Source: Actinomycetota bacterium (lineage in GTDB: Bacteria > Actinomycetota > Humimicrobiia > Hakubellales > JAMDDV01). Taken from it: a stretch of 56,927 bases of DNA. Numbering within the stretch: the stretch's first letter is position 1; the number at the start of each line of letters is the position of its first letter. This document shows, piece after piece, positions 50,207 through 56,927 of this stretch. The stretch covers positions 1-56,927 of the forward strand of contig JAMDDV010000028.1 of assembly GCA_023488455.1 (NCBI GenBank), written 5' to 3'. The notes under the pieces are model-generated. The model made no database searches. It had not been told where the DNA came from and saw only the letters and a list, made by a program, of their open reading frames with translations. Made by a program: the position numbers and the translations under genes.

Positions 50207-51022
50207 TCAAGAATCAGTATCATATAAAATCTTTATTATATTTTTTAATAACTTCGTATTAGCAGATGCTATGATGCTAAACCTATCGGTCATGTAGAAA
50301 TTAGTAATCTCATTCCCAAGGCCATCAGTAAAAACTCCACCAGCTTCTTTTATTATCAACTGAGCTGCACAAAAATTCTCTGGGGTCAGGTCATCACGGA
50401 TATCAACAAAGGCATCATATGCCCCATTTGCCACATTGCATAGATCAACACTCGCTGCACCAATATAGCGTATCTTTTTAAAGGACTTAAGCATTGAAAG
50501 AACTTTTTCCCTTTCCTTGGGAATGTTGAAATCAAAATTAATCCCTGCTACAGCTTCATATATGCTGTACACTCTGTTACAGTTAATTCTTTTATAATTT
50601 TCATACGCTCCCAAGTCCCTTTCTGCAAAGAAGATATTACCAGTAAGATAATTTCCAACAAATGCAAAGAATACATTTTTTAAGTTCTTGTTGTAATTAT
50701 CGAACAATGCTATCGAGCAGCTAGCGCCACCTATCTTCCTGATAAAATTATACGATCCATCTACCGGGTCAATGACGAAGAAATTCTTGCTTAGCTTGGT
50801 GTTAAGATCACCAACCTCTTCGGAGATTACACCATAATCTGGAAAATTTCTACTTAAATCATTAATTAGTAACTCTTCAACTTTTATATCAAAGGTCCTT
50901 GAAACATCTCCAGTTGGGTTCTTTTTTACCACTTGACTCTCTTCGTACCCTTTTGTTAAAAGATATTCGCGAGCTTTAATGAAAGAGCTCTCCAGGAGCT
51001 TTGCTACTTCAACATTAACCAA
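50207..51022 (-). CDS. Inositol monophosphatase-family phosphatase
   Basis: 271 residues. The metal-binding motif is VIDPVDGSYNFIRKIGGASCSIALFD near 88 (D-P-x-D-G-S), with an upstream EEVGDLN that supplies the Glu. The second motif (usually WDxAAG) is seen as RDDLTPENFCAAQLIIKEAGG, changed from the consensus. Start at TTG 51022 with AAGGATG upstream. Dephosphorylates inositol phosphate or a related sugar phosphate; next to inositol-3-phosphate synthase, this gives a simple route to free myo-inositol. Fructose 1,6-bisphosphatase activity also occurs in this family. Confidence 0.88.
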   Translation of the reverse strand: MVNVEVAKLLESSFIKAREYLLTKGYEESQVVKKNPTGDVSRTFDIKVEELLINDLSRNFPDYGVISEEVGDLNTKLSKNFFVIDPVDGSYNFIRKIGGASCSIALFDNYNKNLKNVFFAFVGNYLTGNIFFAERDLGAYENYKRINCNRVYSIYEAVAGINFDFNIPKEREKVLSMLKSFKKIRYIGAASVDLCNVANGAYDAFVDIRDDLTPENFCAAQLIIKEAGGVFTDGLGNEITNFYMTDRFSIIASANTKLLKNIIKILYDTDS

Positions 51023-51033
51023 TTTTCATCCTT

Positions 51034-52101
51034 TTATAAGTCTCCTGTATACTCTCCCAAGTATATTGTTCTTTTTAAATCTGAGGATCGGTAAGCACTG
51101 AATATGATATCCAAACTTCTAAGGTTATCACGGCCACTAGTAATCGGTTCTTTATCATTTTTAATACAATCGATAAAATGACGCTCAATATATTCAAAAG
51201 ATCTAACATAGTACTCTTTAGCATCCTGTGGTACTGCTGAGATCTTTCCGTTTCTAAGCCTTATTTCAACACCTCCTACCTCAACCGTCCTGTGTGGTGC
51301 TGCCCCACTGGTGCCATCGAAGTACAGTGATCCTCTATTGCCTTCTACAAGGGTCACGCTCGTCTTTTCGCTACCTGTGGAAGCCCAACTATCTTCAAGC
51401 ACTGCGGTAAGCCCGGGGAACTCAATAACTACAATTGCAAGATCATCCCCTATTACGTATGGGCTTATCTTTTTGACAACAGCGTTGACACTTATTGCAT
51501 CTCCAAAGAAGAACCTGAAAATATCGACAAAATGACATCCCTGTTCCAACAATACCAGTTTCTCCACATTTTCATAGAACGGCTGATCCTCAACTAAGGC
51601 AACTCTCCTCTCAGGACCCTGTGGGATAGCAAAACTGACCCTTTGGCTTATGACAGAATAATAAGGAGCACCGATGGTATCCTTCTCCAGCTCCTGTTTG
51701 ATGGTTCTAAACCATGGATGCCACCTATTGGTCTGACAGATCATGAGGCATGAACCTTTTTTCCCGCAAACTCTTACCATTTCACGAGCATCTTCCATAT
51801 TTCCAGCAAACGGTTTTTCACATAGTACATGGTTTTTATGTTCAGCAGCTGCTATTACTATTTCCCTGTGTGATTTAACTGGAGTTATAACATCTACGAT
51901 ATCAAATTTCTCTTTTTCCAGCATCTCTCTATAATCAGTATATACACTGTTAATATCGTATTCCTTAGCACGCATCTTTGCTTTGCCAACATCTACATCA
52001 CATACTGCAGTTATTTCGGTATCTTCTATATTAGTCCACCCACGCATATGCGCTCCGGATATAAAACCACAACCGATAATTCCAACTTTTAACTTATTCA
52101 T
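51034..52101 (-). CDS. Gfo/Idh/MocA-family oxidoreductase (inositol/sugar dehydrogenase-like)
   Basis: 355 residues. KVGIIGCGFISGAHMRGWTNI at the start, LCEKPFAGNMEDAREM near 95, LEQGCHFVDIFRFFFGDA near 190 with the catalytic His/Asp. The stop is 11 bases before the monophosphatase gene, so they are cotranscribed. Could be an inositol 2-dehydrogenase or a related cyclitol or sugar dehydrogenase, but nothing in the sequence settles this. Confidence 0.9.
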   Translation of the reverse strand: MNKLKVGIIGCGFISGAHMRGWTNIEDTEITAVCDVDVGKAKMRAKEYDINSVYTDYREMLEKEKFDIVDVITPVKSHREIVIAAAEHKNHVLCEKPFAGNMEDAREMVRVCGKKGSCLMICQTNRWHPWFRTIKQELEKDTIGAPYYSVISQRVSFAIPQGPERRVALVEDQPFYENVEKLVLLEQGCHFVDIFRFFFGDAISVNAVVKKISPYVIGDDLAIVVIEFPGLTAVLEDSWASTGSEKTSVTLVEGNRGSLYFDGTSGAAPHRTVEVGGVEIRLRNGKISAVPQDAKEYYVRSFEYIERHFIDCIKNDKEPITSGRDNLRSLDIIFSAYRSSDLKRTIYLGEYTGDL

Positions 52102-52151
52102 TTTTCACCCCTTGCTGATCATCTAATTCTTAAAAATATCAAATTAATATC

Positions 52152-53336
52152 CTAGTCCTCACGCGGTAACGGTTTGTAATAATCCGGGACTATTTCTTCC
52201 TTCAACGGTAGTTCAACCCAGGCATCAGTCCGCATTGATTTGATCACGGCCATCATGACCTCTGTTGCACGAGCGCCATCTTCTGCTGATGTCAATGGCT
52301 CTTCATCCTTAATAATGCAATCAATAAAATGGCGTATCAAATTTTCATAGTTACTTGGATGTCTTGGTGGACAGATACTGATCCAACGTTTCCGTACCGG
52401 CCTATTCCATATGTCCTCCGCCCAGAACTGCTCGGGCCATCGATAGTTCTCAATAATTTCGGGTAGATCCTCAATATTAAAATCCTTATCCGTGTAGACA
52501 GCCATTGGTACACTCTGGAAAGGATGTATTGCATCTGTTGTTGTGTAGATCGTGCCTTCAGTTCCATATAATTCGGTAACCTGCGATGCCGTTGGCGAAA
52601 AACGGTTACAACTCACGCAACCGTACGAACCGTTATCAAACTCAATTAGTATCCAAACGGTATCATCATTCAGCGTATATGTTGCAGGCTTTGCCAGCCT
52701 CTTTGCAATACCAACAACCTTCTTTGCCTTAGTTCCAATCAGCCATGTCAACAGGTCGATGGCATGTGCACCCGTATCAGGAAGTGCTGCTCCACCTGTT
52801 TCTTCAGCATGAAGCCTGAAATCAGTTTTAGCGACATTATCCAGGTAAAGATGCCAGGTTTCATGAAGAGATGTACGGGCCATTAAAACATTACCTATTA
52901 CACCCTGCTCAATTAACTGCTTCGCCCACTTGTTCTGTGTCCAGAAGCGGCGATCACAACCCACCATAACTTTTACTTTATTCTTTTTGCCAGCTTCAAC
53001 AATCTCCCATGCTTCCTTATTAGTAATGGCAATAGGTTTTTCTATCAACATGTGAAGACCAGCTCTAGCGCATATAGAAGCCTGATTTCTATGACCGTTA
53101 GGAGGTGTAGCTAATATTACAGCATCCAGAAGTTCCCGGCACTTTGAAAGCATCTCTTTATAGTCCAAAAACCAGTACTTTGCTCCCCACTTTTCTGCAG
53201 CTCCCCTGGCTCGCCCCTCATCTATATCAACACACGCAATCAGCTCAGCCTCAGGTGCCTTTTTCAGGCTTGGAAAGTGTGCTACCTCAGCTATGCTCCC
53301 GCAACCCACAACAGCAAATCCAAATTTCTTATTCAT
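52152..53336 (-). CDS. Gfo/Idh/MocA-family oxidoreductase
   Basis: 394 residues. FAVVGCGSIAEVAHFPSLKKA, MLIEKPIAITNKEAWEI near 97 and ALPDTGAHAIDLLTWLIGTKA near 185. The C-terminus (YENLIRHFIDCIIKDEEPLTSAEDGARATEVMM) is standard. GAGGAGG-type site upstream of the ATG. It lies between PfkB and the other Gfo/Idh gene. Neighbouring genes point to a cyclitol or sugar. Confidence 0.9.
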   Translation of the reverse strand: MNKKFGFAVVGCGSIAEVAHFPSLKKAPEAELIACVDIDEGRARGAAEKWGAKYWFLDYKEMLSKCRELLDAVILATPPNGHRNQASICARAGLHMLIEKPIAITNKEAWEIVEAGKKNKVKVMVGCDRRFWTQNKWAKQLIEQGVIGNVLMARTSLHETWHLYLDNVAKTDFRLHAEETGGAALPDTGAHAIDLLTWLIGTKAKKVVGIAKRLAKPATYTLNDDTVWILIEFDNGSYGCVSCNRFSPTASQVTELYGTEGTIYTTTDAIHPFQSVPMAVYTDKDFNIEDLPEIIENYRWPEQFWAEDIWNRPVRKRWISICPPRHPSNYENLIRHFIDCIIKDEEPLTSAEDGARATEVMMAVIKSMRTDAWVELPLKEEIVPDYYKPLPRED

Positions 53337-53398
53337 TTTTACTGCCTCCTCTTTATGTCGTTAGAATTACTTCCACCAATTAAAAGTTAAAATATAAA

Positions 53399-54322
53399 TT
53401 AACTCTGTACATCTTCGTGCTCATTAAGAAAGGCATCAACTTCCTCTCTTGTTGGCATTCTCTTTGCAGTTACACCGCCCGTCCCCTTGCACACATGCAG
53501 CGCAACAGCATTTCCGAACCTAAGAGACTGCTTTATGTTTTTTGTCCGAAGGTATTCAACCAAGAAACCGCCTGAAAATGTATCTCCGGCGCCTGTTGCA
53601 TCCACGATATCTTCCCTGAAGGCAGGCGCTCTATATAACTTGTTAGATGTTGCTGCTATTGAACCATCTTCCCCAAGACTTATTACGGCAACCTCAGCTC
53701 CCCACTTGACAAAAAGCTCTGCTGCATCTGCTATATTGCTACGGTCAATCCCAAGGAGATAGCGGCAGTCCTCAACACTTGCCCTTGCAATATTAATTAG
53801 ACCTACCAGCTCTCTCAATGCTACTGGATTCTTCCTCTCTGATTCGGTGGGTCGAACTCTTGAATGCGCTCCCCCGTATCCTCCCAGATCTATAGCCAGG
53901 GTTAAATTATGTTTTCTTAATTCTTTTATGGTTTCAATAGGAACATCTCGGTCCATAATGCAGATGTATATAATTTTGGCTTTCAAATAATCTTTGGGAA
54001 TATCGACAAAAAATATCTCCGGCGCTCTCTGGGGATAATAGATATTCTTGTCCCCTTCCCTATCATATACAAGTAAGCTGTTAGTAGTTTTATCTCCTAT
54101 TATCACTCCTTCCATATCCACCCCTGCATCATAGAAAGGCTTCAGGAGATCTGGGGGCATATCTCTTCCAATCTTGGTAACGACACCCACCTTCGCACCC
54201 AACTTGGCAGCAACCACGGAAGAATACGCTACCGGGCTGCCCAGTACGCCTGAAATCTCCTTATCGGGAAACTGAATGGTCTCATGAACCACATGGCCCA
54301 TCATAACAAGATCAGGTATCAT
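53399..54322 (-). CDS. PfkB-family carbohydrate kinase (possible myo-inositol kinase)
   Basis: 307 residues. Ribokinase fold: SVVAAKLGAKVGVVTKIGRDMPPDLL near the start, then VVDATGAGDTFSGGFLVEYLRTKN near 235, with the anion-hole and the catalytic Asp in GAGDTF. The first PfkB signature is weak. It is 12 bases after the stop of an inositol-3-phosphate synthase gene. Archaeal PfkB-type myo-inositol 3-kinases are known, so a kinase that makes or reuses inositol 3-phosphate is a specific possibility; a fructokinase or nucleoside kinase cannot be ruled out. Confidence 0.88.
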   Translation of the reverse strand: MIPDLVMMGHVVHETIQFPDKEISGVLGSPVAYSSVVAAKLGAKVGVVTKIGRDMPPDLLKPFYDAGVDMEGVIIGDKTTNSLLVYDREGDKNIYYPQRAPEIFFVDIPKDYLKAKIIYICIMDRDVPIETIKELRKHNLTLAIDLGGYGGAHSRVRPTESERKNPVALRELVGLINIARASVEDCRYLLGIDRSNIADAAELFVKWGAEVAVISLGEDGSIAATSNKLYRAPAFREDIVDATGAGDTFSGGFLVEYLRTKNIKQSLRFGNAVALHVCKGTGGVTAKRMPTREEVDAFLNEHEDVQS

Positions 54323-54334
54323 GGCATTGCCTGC

Positions 54335-55393
54335 TTAACTCTGTCTTTTCCCAGCGATGAATTCATCAAGCATCTGTCTTGCCTCGGCATCCTTGAACTG
54401 CTTTGGAGGATGCTTCATCAGGTATGCAGATGCTGATGCGAGCACACCACCTATCCCCCTATCCAGTGCCAGCTTGCAGCACCTCAGTGCATCCACAAGA
54501 ACACCCGCTGAGTTCGCGCTATCCACAACCTCCAGCTCTGCATTGATCCGTATTGGAGTTCTCCCAAAATTCTCTCCCTCCATTAGTATCCGACACACTT
54601 TATTGTCTTCCTGGACCTCGATATAGGAGAAGTTGACATCGATCCAGGCATCGTAGGGCAATATGCTCCTGACCGCTCCAAGCTTGGTCTTGTGCTTGGA
54701 CTCTCCCCTGTTTATCAGGTTCAAGAAATCGGTATTACCGGCATAATTTAGCTGATAGGATCTCTTTAGCTTTATTCCCCTCTGCAGAAATAGATTAATT
54801 AAATCCCTATGCAAGATGCTGCCGCCCACCTGGCTTTTGAAATCATCACCCACCAAGGGAACTCCCCTTTCTTCAGCTTTTTTTGCAAATTTCTCATCAC
54901 ATACAATCAGCTCTGGTATTCCGTTTACAAAACCGGCTCCTGCCTCAATAGCTGCATCAGCATAGAACCTGGAGGCATTAGCAGAACCAGTGGGTAATAT
55001 ATTAACCAGAACTTCTGCTTTGCTATCCCTTAGTACTTTTACTACGTCAACCGGTTTTTCACCTGTAATCTTGACCTTAGTAGCTAAATGTGCGGGAACA
55101 CCATCTAAAATCGGTCCTGCAAGGACCTTGACACCAATTTTCGGAACATCAGAAAATTTCATCGTGCAGTTGGGGCCAGCCCATATTGCCTCGGATACAT
55201 CCTTACCTACTTTCTTTGCATCCACATCAAATGCTGCAACAATTGCGATATCGCTTACTCCATAACCTCCTATAGTCTTATGCATGAGCCCGGGTACATC
55301 GTCTGACTTCCAATCCTTATAGAAAAATAGCCCCTGGATTAAGGAACTTGCACAATTACCCACCCCGGCAATTGCCACGTTAATTTTGGACAT
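54335..55393 (-). CDS. ino1: Inositol-3-phosphate synthase, copy 2
   Basis: About 352 residues from the ATG at 55393 (GAGAGGAG about seven bases upstream); a longer start at 55441 is unlikely. NVAIAGVGNCASSLIQGLFF, VPGLMHKTIGGYGVSDI and VAAFDVDAKKVGKDVSEAIW closely follow the actinobacterial enzymes. The NAD- and lysine-containing motifs GDDFKSQVGGSILHRDLIN and LNYAGNTDFLNL are kept. It is the first enzyme gene after the LacI regulator. Two copies in one cluster might serve different conditions or form a mixed enzyme. Confidence 0.93.
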   Translation of the reverse strand: MSKINVAIAGVGNCASSLIQGLFFYKDWKSDDVPGLMHKTIGGYGVSDIAIVAAFDVDAKKVGKDVSEAIWAGPNCTMKFSDVPKIGVKVLAGPILDGVPAHLATKVKITGEKPVDVVKVLRDSKAEVLVNILPTGSANASRFYADAAIEAGAGFVNGIPELIVCDEKFAKKAEERGVPLVGDDFKSQVGGSILHRDLINLFLQRGIKLKRSYQLNYAGNTDFLNLINRGESKHKTKLGAVRSILPYDAWIDVNFSYIEVQEDNKVCRILMEGENFGRTPIRINAELEVVDSANSAGVLVDALRCCKLALDRGIGGVLASASAYLMKHPPKQFKDAEARQMLDEFIAGKRQS

Positions 55394-55441
55394 AGCACTT
55401 ACTCCTCTCTTTTCTTGTAATATTCTTAAATTTCCAAACAT

Positions 55442-56443
55442 TTATATTTGCCTGCACGAGTCCCTGATTACCAAAGTCGGCTTAAGAATGATATGCTTTG
55501 GTTTGAATTTGCTCTCTTGTTCAATCCTTTTTATCACAAGCTCTGCAGCAGTGGAACCTATCTCATGCACTGGCTGGCTTACTGCTGTAATAGGCGGAGT
55601 CATCTCAGGGAAGTATTCGACATCATCGAAAACAATTAAAGAAATGTCCTTGGGGATCATTAGCCCAAATTCTTTTATTGCCTTTAAAATACCTAATACA
55701 AACCTATTGCTTAATGTGAATATAGCTGTAGGCCGATCCTTCATATTAAGTAATTCCATCGCCATTTTATACCCTTCTTCTCTGATAGTGCTCCCTTCCT
55801 TGATATAAGAAAGATTAATATTTATATTAGCCTCATTAAGCGCTTTAAAGTAACCCTTGAGTCTTTCTTTTATAGGAGTCAATTTTTGGGGAAGAGTAAT
55901 TACACCAATTTTCACATGTCCTAAATCAATTAAATATTTTACAGCTTCGTAAGTTATTTCTTCATTGTCAACAGTAATAGTATCTATTTTTAAACTATTC
56001 AATTTCCTATCAATCTGTACTATGCGCATTCCACCTTCAAGCAAACTATTTACATACTCAACATTACCTCCTGTTGGTACAATTATTAATCCATCAACTC
56101 GTCTTTCTCGCATAATCCTTAATTTAATTAGTTCTTCTTCGTAATCTTCACAGCCGTCACAAAAGATTACGCTGTATCCATGTCTTGCCGCTACGGTTTC
56201 AATATTTTTGGCTATTACCGTAAAAAATAGATTAAGAATATCTGAAAAGATTAATCCCAATGTCTTGGATTTTTTTGTTTTTAATCCCCGAGCTATGGCA
56301 TTTGGTTCATAGTTTAGTTCTTTTATCGCGCATAAGACTTTTTCTTTTAATTTATCGCTCACAAAGTGAGTATCATTCAAAACATTTGATACTGTAGCAG
56401 AAGATACCCCTGCTCTTTTCGCAACTACTTTCTGATTAACCAA
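55442..56443 (-). CDS. LacI-family transcriptional regulator
   Basis: 333 residues. The N-terminal helix-turn-helix is QKVVAKRAGVSSATVSNVLNDTHFVSDKLKEKVLCAIKELNYEPNAIARGLKTKKSKTLG, followed by a periplasmic-binding-like effector domain (GLIFSDILNLFFTVIAKNIE, DGLIIVPTGGN, GVITLP, FTLSNRFVLGILKAIKEFG). TTG start with GGAG five bases upstream. It heads the inositol module and probably represses it; the inducer would be a sugar or cyclitol. The 149 bases upstream, to the next gene, are AT-rich and I do not see a clear LacI palindrome. Confidence 0.92.
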   Translation of the reverse strand: MVNQKVVAKRAGVSSATVSNVLNDTHFVSDKLKEKVLCAIKELNYEPNAIARGLKTKKSKTLGLIFSDILNLFFTVIAKNIETVAARHGYSVIFCDGCEDYEEELIKLRIMRERRVDGLIIVPTGGNVEYVNSLLEGGMRIVQIDRKLNSLKIDTITVDNEEITYEAVKYLIDLGHVKIGVITLPQKLTPIKERLKGYFKALNEANININLSYIKEGSTIREEGYKMAMELLNMKDRPTAIFTLSNRFVLGILKAIKEFGLMIPKDISLIVFDDVEYFPEMTPPITAVSQPVHEIGSTAAELVIKRIEQESKFKPKHIILKPTLVIRDSCRQI

Positions 56444-56592
56444 CCTATCTCCAAAAATTAACGGGGATTAAATACATTATTCAACCAACAATAATTTATA
56501 CGTTTACTTATTCGTTCAATATTCTATAAAAACAACAAAAGTTGCGTCAATTATACAAGAAAAAAATCACAAGGATATCATCAATAATGATT

Positions 56593-56927
56593 CTATGGTT
56601 TTATCAATACCCTTATTGACTCATTATCTTCAAAGAAAACATTGAAAGCTTCATTAATCTTATCGAGTGGGAACACATGGGTAATTAGCTTTTCAAAGCT
56701 TTCCTTATCTTTTCTCAACACATCTACTATATTTTTATATTCACCAATGGGGAAGTACATTAATCCTCTAATTCCAAGATGCCTGTGCACCAGTATGTCG
56801 CTTATGAAAATTTCACCTAGATCAGCAGGAAGAGATGGGTGCTCACCTATCGCATAGACATTCCCACCCTTTCTTACGGAGTAGATGGCATTCTTTAGGG
56901 CATCCACCGTATTTGAGGTATCAAAAG
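56593..56927 (-). CDS. Zinc-type (medium-chain) alcohol/sugar dehydrogenase, C-terminal part
   Basis: The frame enters from beyond the right edge (FDTSNTVDALKNAIYSVRKGGNVYAIG) and ends at 56593. The Rossmann strand and glycine turn, then DILVHRHLGIRGLMYFPIGEYKNIVDVLRK and the closing ITHVFPLDKINEAFNVF are those of sorbitol/threonine dehydrogenase-type enzymes. The same closing block is preserved in the relic at 16278-16431. The N-terminal catalytic zinc site is outside the window. It could be a polyol or inositol dehydrogenase of the next operon. Confidence 0.85.
   Translation of the reverse strand, partial: FDTSNTVDALKNAIYSVRKGGNVYAIGEHPSLPADLGEIFISDILVHRHLGIRGLMYFPIGEYKNIVDVLRKDKESFEKLITHVFPLDKINEAFNVFFEDNESIRVLIKP

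Noticed and set aside
1..56927. CRISPR arrays, rRNA or tRNA genes
   Set aside because: No regularly spaced short repeats and no conserved rRNA or tRNA sequence was seen on reading the window.

Overview
This is a bacterial chromosome segment of moderately low GC. Nothing looks viral or plasmid-like, and I see no rRNA, tRNA or CRISPR array. Two substrate-binding lipoproteins with lipoboxes, LacI, GntR and FadR regulators, many TTG starts behind strong Shine-Dalgarno sequences and the enzyme content (CoA-linked, iron-sulfur and 2-hydroxyacyl-CoA dehydratase-type proteins, acyl-CoA synthetase, no respiratory complexes) suggest an anaerobic sugar- and polyol-fermenting bacterium. Two actinobacterial-type inositol-3-phosphate synthases and Thr/Glu-rich lipoprotein linkers would fit an anaerobic Actinomycetota-like or Atribacterota-like lineage, but that placement is a weak inference.

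Layout. (1) 1-7 kb, minus strand: a sugar import and oxidation operon, consisting of an RbsC-B-A type transporter, an MBL-fold lactonase-like gene broken by a frameshift, an SDR dehydrogenase, a URO-D-superfamily protein and the start of an enolase-superfamily sugar-acid dehydratase. (2) 7-19.4 kb, minus strand: a long operon headed by a FadR/GntR regulator, with a LeuA/HMGL-like pyruvate-lyase, a second MBL lactonase-like protein, a relic alcohol dehydrogenase, a 2-hydroxyacid dehydrogenase, a URO-D-like protein, a split transketolase, an SDR, E1 alpha and beta of a 2-oxoacid/acetoin dehydrogenase, a free lipoyl-domain protein and an NDP-forming acyl-CoA synthetase. Both operons carry a TGGT-N3-ACCA type palindrome at the promoter, so the FadR protein probably controls both. 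(3) 19.6-23.4 kb, plus strand: a patchwork with a truncated duplicate of a cation-efflux gene, an MNT nucleotidyltransferase, a HEPN gene with an internal deletion, the full cation-efflux gene, a perfect 17-bp inverted repeat and a DUF3800 gene. (4) 23.5-25.9 kb, minus: an unusual class II aldolase with a cysteine cluster and a divergent acetate-kinase-like protein. (5) 26-30.6 kb, plus: a Phd/RelE toxin-antitoxin pair, a three-gene 2-hydroxyacyl-CoA dehydratase/benzoyl-CoA reductase-type system and a VapC-type toxin-antitoxin pair. (6) 30.7-36.2 kb, minus: HAD phosphatase, Gfo/Idh oxidoreductase, class III aminotransferase, DUF1015 protein and a YhhQ-type transporter.

(7) 36.4-47.2 kb, minus: a polyol/sugar operon with a GntR/HutC regulator, a MalE-F-G type transporter without its own ATPase, a Gfo/Idh oxidoreductase, a FAD oxidase with an iron-sulfur partner, an FGGY kinase and a third URO-D protein. 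(8) 47.4-49 kb: decayed remains of another such operon (URO-D tail, Gfo/Idh, permease fragment). (9) 49-56.4 kb, minus: an inositol-phosphate module with two inositol-3-phosphate synthases, an inositol monophosphatase-family protein, a PfkB kinase and two Gfo/Idh oxidoreductases behind a LacI regulator. An alcohol dehydrogenase fragment runs off the right edge.

The most interesting points are the shared FadR operator linking two operons, the lipoyl carrier with E1 but no E2/E3, the repeated URO-D/SDR/lactonase cassette, the cysteine-bearing aldolase beside a kinase lacking acetate-site residues, the orphan dehydratase system, and the many small deletion relics.
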